DNA from: an uncultured Gemmobacter sp.
Lineage (GTDB): Bacteria > Pseudomonadota > Alphaproteobacteria > Rhodobacterales > Rhodobacteraceae
DNA: 5,291 nt
NCBI GenBank assembly: GCA_937983495.1
Contig: CALKAA010000259.1
Location: 1 to 5,291, forward strand
Reading direction: 5' to 3'
Shown in pieces: positions 1 to 5,174 of this stretch; positions within the stretch are counted from its first letter, which is position 1, and each line of letters starts with the position of its first letter. The notes below the pieces were generated by a model. It saw nothing but the letters and a program-made list of their open reading frames with translations. It was not told where the DNA came from and made no database searches. Position numbers and translations under genes: made by a program.

Positions 1-24
1 TTCAGACGTGTGCTCTTCCGATCT
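1..24 (+). other. Illumina sequencing adapter remnant (contamination)
   Basis: These 24 bases match, from memory, the 3' end of the Illumina TruSeq read-2 / multiplexing PCR primer, including its hallmark tail GTGCTCTTCCGATCT. The match ends exactly at 24, and an in-frame IHF alpha coding sequence starts at 25. It is a library adapter left untrimmed at a contig end, not biology. The GTG at 10 opens an artefactual start (MLFRS) fused in frame to the truncated ihfA. Confidence 0.97.
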
Positions 25-303
25 ATGGATCTGAGCGAAGCGGTGTTCCGTGAGGTCGGCCTGTCGCGCAACGAATCCGCCGATCTGGTGGAAGCCGTTC
101 TGCAACATGTTTCGGACGCGCTGGCTGCGGGCGAGACCGTGAAGATTTCGTCCTTTGGCACTTTCTCGGTGCGGGACAAATCGGCACGCGTCGGTCGCAA
201 TCCCAAAACCGGCGACGAGGTGCCGATCAGCCCCCGCCGTGTGCTGACCTTCCGCCCCTCGCATCTCATGAAAGAGCGAGTCGCTTCCGGTCAGAAGCGC
301 TGA
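25..303 (+). CDS. ihfA: Integration host factor subunit alpha, 5'-truncated by the contig edge
   Basis: IHF alpha pairs with IHF beta to form a nucleoid-associated heterodimer that bends DNA sharply at specific sites, acting in transcription, recombination and replication. The 92 visible residues cover nearly the whole HU/IHF fold: the N-terminal helices (DLSEAVFREVGLSRNES), the beta saddle (KISSFGTFSVRDK, 40-52) and the DNA-binding arm with GRNPKTGDEVPIS (57-69). The Pro in GRNPKTG corresponds to the intercalating proline. RRVLTFRPSHLMK follows and the frame ends in TGA at 301-303. Alphaproteobacterial IhfA is about 100 residues and usually starts with something like MxxKTLTR before MDLSEAV. 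The ATG at 25 is therefore probably internal, with roughly 8 codons lost at the adapter junction. In this family ihfA usually follows plsX-fabH, so its promoter would lie outside the window. The merR gene follows after 8 nt. Confidence 0.95.
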   Translation: MDLSEAVFREVGLSRNESADLVEAVLQHVSDALAAGETVKISSFGTFSVRDKSARVGRNPKTGDEVPISPRRVLTFRPSHLMKERVASGQKR

Positions 304-311
304 GCTGACCC

Positions 312-1403
312 ATGGACAAATCGCCCGACGCTTTCCGGACCATCAGCGAGGTCGCTGACTTTCTGGAGACGCCGGCGCATGTGCTGCGCTTTTGGGAAAG
401 CCGCTTTCCCCAGATCAAGCCGGTCAAACGGGCCGGCGGGCGGCGCTATTATCGCCCGGCGGATGTGGCTTTGCTGGCAGGGATCAGACAGCTTTTGCAC
501 CAGGATGGCATGACCATTCGGGGCGTCCAGAAAATACTGCGTGATCAAGGCGTTAAGCATGTGATCGGATTGACGGATCCGGATTTCGCATCGGATCAGG
601 ATATAGATGATCTGGGCGCAGCGGTGCTGGTCGCTGAGGAAGTGCCAGTAGACGGTGCTGATGATGCTCAAGGCGGCTCGAATGTCGTCGCTTTGACGGA
701 TTGGCTCACTCCTGTCGCGCAACCCTCTCCGCAAGATGCCACGCGACAATCAGCGGATGCCAAAGCCGAAGATAGTGTCGGGCAAGATCCAACACCACAG
801 CCCGATCTCACTGAACCAGCGGTGTCCGACATGACGCCGCCGGAGGCCACAACCAAGCCCCTCGGTGCCTCTCTGGCAGCCGAAGCCGGACCGGCGGCCC
901 CCAGAGAATCCGAGTTTGATACGGAGGCCACCCTGCCGCCCTCTGCCCCTATGCAATGGTCGCTTTTCGATACCATTCCGCTGGATGCCACGCCTTCGGA
1001 GGCGTCAACTGAGGATGTCTCCGAGCCTGCCGAGGATGCGTGGGAAGCGCAGGCGATCAGTGCCGAAGCACCAGACGATACATCTGTCGTTCAGGGACGT
1101 GCTGGCATGCCCTCTCATCCCGAAGCAGCTCTGCCAGATGGGGTAACCCCTGCGGTCGATTCGTCCTCCGATGTCGTGCCAACCGATGTCGCGCAGGTGG
1201 ATGTTGTGCCGGTGGTTGTCGCAACGAACGCGACGGTTTCAACGGAAATAGGGCTGCGGGAACTGCCATGGCTGCCACCTCGGCTGCGCGCCTTGCAGGC
1301 TGTTGAAAACTACGCACCACATCCGGATATGCTGCCGCTTCTGGCCCGTGCCCGCGCGCTGCACGGACGTTTGTGTGAGGCCGCCCAAGCCCGGCGCGGA
1401 TAA
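312..1403 (+). CDS. MerR-family transcriptional regulator with long acidic linker
   Basis: This 363-residue protein carries an N-terminal MerR winged helix-turn-helix at about residues 8-75. Its parts are the recognition helices (ISEVADFLETPAHVLRFWE), the wing (KRAGGRRYYRPADV) and the following helix (LLAGIRQLLHQDGMTIRGVQ). The domain should bind DNA as a dimer, probably at a promoter spacer. Residues ~90-313 are a low-complexity Ala/Pro/Asp/Glu/Ser/Thr-rich stretch that is almost certainly disordered, with a DVVP repeat near 287-300. A more ordered end follows (RELPWLPPRLRALQAVENY and a Leu/Ala/Arg-rich helix, 317-360). The HTH has no cysteines and there is no recognisable effector domain, so the signal is unknown. 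The ATG at 312 lies 8 nt after the ihfA stop with only a weak Shine-Dalgarno, which suggests co-transcription and coupling with ihfA. This ihfA-merR-tRNA-Pro order is, as I recall, usual in Rhodobacterales. The specific target is unknown. Confidence 0.88.
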   Translation: MDKSPDAFRTISEVADFLETPAHVLRFWESRFPQIKPVKRAGGRRYYRPADVALLAGIRQLLHQDGMTIRGVQKILRDQGVKHVIGLTDPDFASDQDIDDLGAAVLVAEEVPVDGADDAQGGSNVVALTDWLTPVAQPSPQDATRQSADAKAEDSVGQDPTPQPDLTEPAVSDMTPPEATTKPLGASLAAEAGPAAPRESEFDTEATLPPSAPMQWSLFDTIPLDATPSEASTEDVSEPAEDAWEAQAISAEAPDDTSVVQGRAGMPSHPEAALPDGVTPAVDSSSDVVPTDVAQVDVVPVVVATNATVSTEIGLRELPWLPPRLRALQAVENYAPHPDMLPLLARARALHGRLCEAAQARRG

Positions 1404-1417
1404 TTTGCCAGAATGCG

Positions 1418-1441
1418 TTTTGGCGCTTGCCGCTGCCAAAA
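1418..1441. repeat. Short inverted repeat in the merR - tRNA-Pro spacer
   Basis: TTTTGGC (1418-1424) and GCCAAAA (1435-1441) form a perfect 7-bp inverted repeat around a 10-nt loop, 15 nt after the merR stop. On the + strand it is followed by A-rich rather than U-rich sequence, so it is not a convincing intrinsic terminator for ihfA-merR. It could be a weak 3'-end structure or an operator-like site, since it overlaps the candidate -35 of the tRNA promoter. Function not established. Confidence 0.35.
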
Positions 1442-1454
1442 ATATCGTTATGTA
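1427..1454 (+). promoter_or_regulatory. Candidate sigma-70-type promoter of tRNA-Pro
   Basis: TTGCCG (1427-1432) could be a -35 and TATGTA (1449-1454) a -10, separated by 16 bp. Transcription would then start near 1461, leaving a leader of about 6 nt before the tRNA. The -10 lacks the final T at -7. From general knowledge, many rhodobacterial promoters lack that T and rely on CarD. The match is weak, and readthrough from ihfA-merR is an alternative. Confidence 0.3.
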
Positions 1455-1466
1455 TCCGCGCAGTGT

Positions 1467-1544
1467 CGGGCCGTGGCGCAGCCTGGTTAGCGCGTCCGTC
1501 TGGGGGGCGGAAGGTCGTGAGTTCGAATCTCACCGGCCCGACCA
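1467..1544 (+). tRNA. tRNA-Pro (anticodon GGG)
   Basis: The sequence folds as a complete cloverleaf. The acceptor stem CGGGCCG (1467-1473) pairs perfectly with CGGCCCG (1534-1540). The D stem is GCGC/GCGC (1476-1479 with 1490-1493) around loop AGCCTGGTTA. The anticodon stem is TCCGT/GCGGA with loop CTGGGGG, giving anticodon GGG at 1502-1504. The T stem is GTGAG/CTCAC around TTCGAAT. The discriminator is A1541 and CCA is encoded at 1542-1544. The C1-G72 pair with A73 is typical of bacterial tRNA-Pro. This tRNA reads CCC and CCU codons. It sits 63 nt after merR and is followed at once by an intrinsic terminator. No duplicated 3' end or integrase is seen, so it does not look used as an attachment site here. 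Confidence 0.97.
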
Positions 1545-1550
1545 CTGAAA

Positions 1551-1585
1551 AAAAGACCCGCCTCTGGGAACAGGGCGGGTCTTTT
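1551..1585 (+). terminator. Rho-independent terminator after tRNA-Pro, within the dcd leader
   Basis: A perfect 12-bp stem is formed by AAAAGACCCGCC (1551-1562) and GGCGGGTCTTTT (1574-1585) around an 11-nt loop. It begins 6 nt after the tRNA CCA end and carries the U-run in its 3' arm, a classic intrinsic terminator. The A-run on the 5' side (1548-1554) would give a U-run on the opposite strand too. It ends 21 nt before the dcd start codon, so any transcript reaching dcd from upstream must pass through it. Confidence 0.88.
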
Positions 1586-1594
1586 CATAGGCTT

Positions 1595-1599
1595 GGAGG
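1595..1599 (+). promoter_or_regulatory. Shine-Dalgarno of dcd that fixes its start
   Basis: GGAGG lies 7 nt before the ATG at 1607. The open frame runs upstream to 1427, but that extension would translate through the tRNA and terminator. This site therefore decides for MTAIGVLPAQ as the true N-terminus. Confidence 0.85.
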
Positions 1600-1606
1600 C
1601 CCGCGC

Positions 1607-2686
1607 ATGACCGCGATCGGAGTGTTGCCCGCGCAGGAATTGCGCGCCTTGATCGAGACCGGTGTGATCGCCGGAACCCCTGAGATCCTGCCCGATCAGG
1701 TCCAGCCTGCCAGCCTTGATTTGCGCCTCGGGTCCGTCGCTTACCGCGTGCGCGCCTCATTTCTGGCGGGCCATGGTCGTAGTGTGGCAGACCGTATCGC
1801 CGAATTCGAGATGCATCGAATCGACCTCACGCAAGGTGCTGTTCTGGAAAAAGGCTGCGTTTATGTGGTGCCGCTGATGGAGCGGTTGGCCTTGCCCTGC
1901 GGTATCACGGCAGTTGCCAATGCCAAAAGCTCCACCGGGCGGCTGGACCTGCTGACCCGCACCATTACCGATGGCGGGGTGGAGTTTGACCGCATCGCAG
2001 AGGGCTATGCGGGACCACTTTACGCCGAAGTCTGCCCCCGCAGCTTCTCGGTGCTGGCGCGTGCGGGACAGCGGTTGAACCAGATCCGCTTCCGGCGGGG
2101 TCAGGCCGTGCTGAACGATCACGACCTCGCAGCGCTCCATGCGCAGGAACCATTGGTGGATGGCACGGCCGTGATCTCTGAGGGCTTGGGGTTTTCAGTC
2201 GATCTTCGGCCAGAGACCGGCGATCTGCTGGGGTATCGTGCCAAGCCGCATACTGGCGTGGTTGATCTGGCGAAGATCGGCCACTATCCGGCAGGCGAAT
2301 TCTGGGAGGAAGTGCGTTCCCGCGAGGGGCGCATTATCCTGGATCCCGGTGCCTTCTATATTCTGGTCAGCCGCGAAGCGGTTACGATCCCTCCTGATTA
2401 CGCCGCCGAAATGGCCCCCTATCTGGCCATGGTGGGCGAGTTCCGGGTGCATTATGCCGGATTCTTTGATCCGGGCTTTGGGCATTCGGCTGCGGGTGGC
2501 GCTGGCTCCCGCGGGGTGTTGGAGGTGCGCTGTCACGAGGCTCCCTTTGTGCTGGAACATGGTCAGGTGGTCGGACGGCTGGTCTATGAGCGGATGAGCG
2601 CACGGCCCGAAACACTCTATGGTGCCGGGATTGCGTCGAATTATCAGGGTCAGGGATTGAAGCTGGCCAAGCATTTCCGCGCTTGA
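1607..2686 (+). CDS. dcd: 2'-deoxycytidine 5'-triphosphate deaminase, double-domain type
   Basis: The enzyme deaminates dCTP to dUTP and ammonia in the cytoplasm, feeding dUTPase and then thymidylate synthesis. The 359-residue product is about twice the size of E. coli Dcd (193 aa) and contains two dUTPase/DCD-like halves, the form found in alphaproteobacteria. In the N-terminal half, QPASLDLRLG (33-42) is the typical first strand. KSSTGR (107-112) matches the family RSSLAR motif, giving Ser108 and Arg112 as active-site residues, and YAEV (139-142) supplies the probable general base Glu141. The C-terminal half repeats the fold with GFFDPGFG (285-292) and VLEVR (304-308). It ends in NYQGQGLKLAKHF, like the flexible tail that closes over nucleotide in this superfamily. 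The ATG at 1607 has GGAGG 7 nt upstream. The gene converges with scpB, 70 nt away. Whether the second half is catalytic or structural cannot be told from sequence alone. Confidence 0.95.
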   Translation: MTAIGVLPAQELRALIETGVIAGTPEILPDQVQPASLDLRLGSVAYRVRASFLAGHGRSVADRIAEFEMHRIDLTQGAVLEKGCVYVVPLMERLALPCGITAVANAKSSTGRLDLLTRTITDGGVEFDRIAEGYAGPLYAEVCPRSFSVLARAGQRLNQIRFRRGQAVLNDHDLAALHAQEPLVDGTAVISEGLGFSVDLRPETGDLLGYRAKPHTGVVDLAKIGHYPAGEFWEEVRSREGRIILDPGAFYILVSREAVTIPPDYAAEMAPYLAMVGEFRVHYAGFFDPGFGHSAAGGAGSRGVLEVRCHEAPFVLEHGQVVGRLVYERMSARPETLYGAGIASNYQGQGLKLAKHFRA

Positions 2687-2687
2687 A

Positions 2688-2705
2688 GCGGGGGCCAGCC
2701 CCCGC
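2688..2705 (+). terminator. GC-rich hairpin directly after dcd
   Basis: GCGGGGG (2688-2694) pairs with CCCCCGC (2699-2705) around a CCAG loop, starting 1 nt after the dcd stop codon. No U-run follows, so it may act as a 3'-end stabilising or Rho-assisted structure rather than a classic terminator. As I recall, GC-rich hairpins followed by an AGGATATT element, as here at 2711-2718, are frequent at gene ends in Rhodobacterales. Confidence 0.6.
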
Positions 2706-2713
2706 CCCACAGG

Positions 2714-2735
2714 ATATTCGGCTCAAGGTGAATAT
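2714..2735. repeat. Inverted repeat ATATTC/GAATAT in the dcd-scpB junction
   Basis: ATATTC (2714-2719) and GAATAT (2730-2735) form a 6-bp inverted repeat around a 10-nt loop. Its right arm shares bases 2731-2735 with the left arm of the stronger hairpin at 2731-2758, so the two structures exclude each other. It is weak alone and of unknown function. Confidence 0.4.
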
Positions 2736-2758
2736 GCAAAGTCGTTACTTTGCATATT
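2731..2758. terminator. Perfect 12-bp hairpin between convergent dcd and scpB, reaching into the scpB stop
   Basis: AATATGCAAAGT (2731-2742) and ACTTTGCATATT (2747-2758) pair perfectly around a CGTT loop. The right arm includes two bases of the scpB stop codon (2757-2759). Being symmetric, it can form in transcripts from both strands and is the best candidate for a shared end for dcd and scpB. It is AT-rich and lacks a long U-run on either strand, so its efficiency as an intrinsic terminator is uncertain. Confidence 0.6.
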
Positions 2759-3395
2759 AGTCGTCTGCAAAGAGTTCGCTCTGGCCGGAAGGGTCTTCGT
2801 CATCTTCATCGGGCTTTTGCGACGAACCGGGCAACGGGCGGTTGTCCAGCAGACCTGCGGCGCGCAAATCCTTCAGACCCGGCAGATCGCGGGCGGATTC
2901 AAGGCCGAAATGATCAAGGAAAGTCTCGGTCACCACAAAGGTGACGGGGCGTCCGGGCGTCATGCGCCGCCGACCGAAACGGATCCATTCCATTTCCAGC
3001 AATTGATCAATGGTGCCACGACTGACAGCAACGCCCCGGATTTCTTCGATTTCTGCGCGGGTGACCGGCTGGTGATAGGCGATGATTGCCAGGGTTTCGA
3101 TGGCGGCGCGGCTGAGTTTGCGTTGCTCCACCACCTCTTTCTGCATCAGGTGACCGAGATCGGGCGCGGTACGGAAGGCCCAACCGTCTCCCACCCGCAC
3201 CACGCGCACCCCCCGCCCCTCGTAGCGGCGGCGCAGATAGGCCAGCGCCTCTGCCGGGTCGCAGCCATGCGGCAGGCGACGTTCCAGCTCTGTCAGTGTC
3301 ATCGGTTCGGTTGCGGCAAACAGGATCGCCTCCACCATGCGTTCCTGCTCGGCGATCGGGGGGGCGTCGAACAGGCTTTGTTCGCGGTCGGTCAT
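2757..3395 (-). CDS. scpB: Segregation and condensation protein B
   Basis: ScpB dimerises and binds the kleisin ScpA, which bridges the SMC ATPase heads of the bacterial condensin that compacts and segregates the chromosome. The 212-residue product shows the two winged-helix domains of the family. The first spans about 14-88 (QERMVEAILFAATEPMTLTELERRL, then VRVVRVGDGWAFRTAPDL). The second spans about 94-165, with the signature LSRAAIETLAIIAYHQP at 94-110, ISRG-like VSRGTID, and TPGRPVTFVVTETFLDHFGL. The tail (192-212) is acidic and disordered (KPDEDDEDPSGQSELFADD), ending near a QSELF motif. The ATG overlaps the scpA stop as ATGA, and a strong GGAGG sits 5 nt upstream inside scpA. In many alphaproteobacteria tatABC follows scpB. 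Here the operon ends and the opposing dcd comes next. Confidence 0.95.
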   Translation of the reverse strand: MTDREQSLFDAPPIAEQERMVEAILFAATEPMTLTELERRLPHGCDPAEALAYLRRRYEGRGVRVVRVGDGWAFRTAPDLGHLMQKEVVEQRKLSRAAIETLAIIAYHQPVTRAEIEEIRGVAVSRGTIDQLLEMEWIRFGRRRMTPGRPVTFVVTETFLDHFGLESARDLPGLKDLRAAGLLDNRPLPGSSQKPDEDDEDPSGQSELFADD

Positions 3396-4192
3396 TCCGG
3401 CCTCCGGTCTGGGGCGGCGATCTGGATCGGCGCGAAGGTTTCGCCCTGCCGAATGCGGAGTTGGCCGCGCTTGGCCATCTCCAGAATCGCCGCGAAATGG
3501 GCCGCAACCGAGGAGCGGCGGCGCATCGGCTGCGCATCCCAGCCCTCGGGCATCCAGCTTTCCAGATCGGACCAGTCGCCCAGATAGCCCAGCAACCCGC
3601 GCATGCGATCCAGCGCCTGTTCCATGGTGAACACGTCGTGGCGATCCATCACGAAGGGGCGGAATTCGTCCTTGGTGCGGATGCGGGCATAGGCGCGCAT
3701 CAAGTCGATCAGCGAGGCGCTGTAAACCACCTTGCGGGCGCGTGTGACCTCCTCCGGTGCGCCGCGCACAAAGAAGTCGCGTCCGCGTTGGTCCCGTGCC
3801 ATCAGACGGGCCGCAGCATCGCGCATCGCGGCGAGGCGCTCCAACTGAAAGGCCAGATGGGCGGCAAGATCCTCGGCCGAAGGCCCTTCGTCACTTGGGT
3901 CGGGCGGCAACAGCAGGCGTGATTTCAGATAGGCCAGCCAGGCGGCCATCACCAGATAATCGGCAGCCAGTTCGATCCGCAGCGCCTTGGCCTTGTTCAC
4001 GAACAGCATGTATTGCTCGGCCAGTTGCAGCACCGAAATGCGCCGCAAATCCACCTTTTGTGTGCGCGACAGTGACAGAAGCAAGTCGAGCGGGCCTTCA
4101 AATCCGTCTACATCGACGATCAGGGCTTCGGCAGCCAGACGGTCATTCACCGTCTGCCCTTGCTGTTCCTCTACCCAGTCGCGGTCAGACAT
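3392..4192 (-). CDS. scpA: Segregation and condensation protein A (kleisin)
   Basis: ScpA is the kleisin subunit of the SMC-ScpAB condensin. It closes the ring by binding SMC with both ends and recruiting a ScpB dimer in the middle. The 266 residues match the family length. FEGPLDLLLSLSRTQKVDL (31-49) is the typical N-terminal SMC-neck-binding start. LAEQYMLFV and DYLVMAAWLAYLKSRLLLP (78-96) form the conserved helices. The central part is charged and helical (AEDLAAHLAFQLERL). The C-terminal winged helix is AHFAAILEMAKRGQLRIRQ (231-249). The ATG at 4192 lies inside the end of nagZ, an 8-nt overlap, with a weak Shine-Dalgarno, so translation is probably coupled to nagZ. The stop overlaps the scpB start by 4 nt, keeping the partner subunits translated together. 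Confidence 0.95.
   Translation of the reverse strand: MSDRDWVEEQQGQTVNDRLAAEALIVDVDGFEGPLDLLLSLSRTQKVDLRRISVLQLAEQYMLFVNKAKALRIELAADYLVMAAWLAYLKSRLLLPPDPSDEGPSAEDLAAHLAFQLERLAAMRDAAARLMARDQRGRDFFVRGAPEEVTRARKVVYSASLIDLMRAYARIRTKDEFRPFVMDRHDVFTMEQALDRMRGLLGYLGDWSDLESWMPEGWDAQPMRRRSSVAAHFAAILEMAKRGQLRIRQGETFAPIQIAAPDRRPE
3401..3405 (-). promoter_or_regulatory. Shine-Dalgarno of scpB inside the scpA 3' end
   Basis: On the - strand GGAGG sits 5 nt before the scpB ATG, within the last codons of scpA. It is stronger than the sites seen before scpA and nagZ. This fits ScpB, which binds as a dimer, being made in excess over ScpA. That last point is inference. Confidence 0.6.
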
Positions 4193-5174
4193 GGGCGCCG
4201 ATCAACGCGTCATGCTCGGCGCGAAGCGCGGCCAGATCGGCAGGTTCGGGGGCGCAGCGGGCCACAAGGGCCGCGTCAATCCGCGATTGCACCAAATGCC
4301 CCGCGACCTTGGCGGTGGCCGCAAATTCCGCCAGCGTCCCCTTGCAATGCAGCGCCAGATCGCAGCCCGCCGCCATGGCGCGCGCTGCGCGTTCCTCGAC
4401 CGTGCCGGACAGGGCCTGCATGTTCAGATCATCGGTCATGATCAGCCCGGAAAAGCCGATCTCCTCGCGCAGAACCCGCATCATCGGGGCTGAACAGGTG
4501 GCGGGTTGATCATCAAAGGCGGAAAATACGATATGCGCGGTCATGGCCAGCGGCAGGTCGTTCAACGCATGAAAGGCCGCAAAATCGCTCTGGCGCAGCG
4601 TTTCGGCATCAGCCGTGACGGTTGGCAAATCATGATGCGTATCAGCATTGGCCCGACCATGGCCGGGCATATGCTTGACCACCGGCAGCACGCCGCCTGC
4701 CAAGTGCCCCTCTGCCGTGGCGCGGCCCATGGCAATCACCGTGGCCAGATCGGTGCCATAGCAGCGATTGTGCAGGAACGGATGAGTGACATCGGTGGCG
4801 ATGTCGAGGCAGGGGGCGCAATTGCCATCAATCCCCACCTCCAGCAACTCCGCAGCAATCAGCCGGGCACGCAGCCACATCATGCGGGCTGCCCCCTCAC
4901 CTGCTGCGCGCACAGCCTCCAGCGGCGGCAACCATTCAGCCCAATGCGGCGCGCGCAGGCGCTGCACACGCCCGCCCTCCTGATCCACGAAGACCGGAGC
5001 GTTCCAGCCGACAGTTTCGCGCAGATCGCTGGTCAGGCGGCGCAGTTGATCCGGGGTATCTACATTTCGGGCAAACAGGATGAAGCCGAAGGGATCGGCC
5101 TCACGATAAAAGGCACGTTCCTCGGCGGAAAGCGCCAGCCCTTCGACACCGAAGATCGTGGCCCCACGGCTCAT
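4185..5174 (-). CDS. nagZ: Beta-N-acetylhexosaminidase of peptidoglycan recycling (GH3)
   Basis: NagZ removes GlcNAc from GlcNAc-1,6-anhydro-MurNAc peptides in the cytoplasm during murein recycling. In many Gram-negatives its products influence AmpR-controlled beta-lactamase. The 329-residue product has no signal peptide and shows the family motifs: FGFILFARN (29-37), the substrate-binding DQEGGRVQRL (64-73), and KHMPGHGRANADTH (167-180). The last holds the NagZ-specific Asp178-His180 acid/base dyad. GLIMTDDLNM (243-252) carries the nucleophile Asp248. I chose the ATG at 5174 (MSRGATIF). It overlaps the stop of the upstream SPOR gene as ATGA, and family members commonly begin at this point. 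The frame stays open to a TTG at 5195, but that start would overlap the SPOR gene by 25 nt. The 3' end overlaps scpA by 8 nt. Confidence 0.94.
   Translation of the reverse strand: MSRGATIFGVEGLALSAEERAFYREADPFGFILFARNVDTPDQLRRLTSDLRETVGWNAPVFVDQEGGRVQRLRAPHWAEWLPPLEAVRAAGEGAARMMWLRARLIAAELLEVGIDGNCAPCLDIATDVTHPFLHNRCYGTDLATVIAMGRATAEGHLAGGVLPVVKHMPGHGRANADTHHDLPTVTADAETLRQSDFAAFHALNDLPLAMTAHIVFSAFDDQPATCSAPMMRVLREEIGFSGLIMTDDLNMQALSGTVEERAARAMAAGCDLALHCKGTLAEFAATAKVAGHLVQSRIDAALVARCAPEPADLAALRAEHDALIGAHV

Noticed and set aside
291..749. Minus strand open frame opposite merR (152 codons)
   Set aside because: It is antisense to the MerR HTH, has no recognisable product, and its composition looks like a reverse reading of the coding strand.
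1170..1225. DVVP-type repeats in MerR as a true tandem repeat array
   Set aside because: The two to three units are irregular in spacing and sequence. They look like low-complexity drift in a disordered linker.
1418..1441. Intrinsic terminator for ihfA-merR
   Set aside because: The stem is only 7 bp and the downstream bases are A-rich rather than a U-run on the + strand, so it is listed only as an inverted repeat.
1467..1544. tRNA-Pro as an integration attachment site
   Set aside because: There is no integrase, no direct repeat of the tRNA 3' end in the window, and normal core genes on both sides.
1427..1606. Open frame extending the dcd protein 60 residues upstream
   Set aside because: It would translate through the tRNA-Pro and its terminator. 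The GGAGG 7 nt before the ATG at 1607 and the family N-terminus support the shorter protein.
2817..3587. Long + strand open frame (256 codons) opposite scpB/scpA
   Set aside because: It lies antisense to two confidently recognised genes, its product resembles no known family, and such frames are common in GC-rich DNA with a strong third-position bias.
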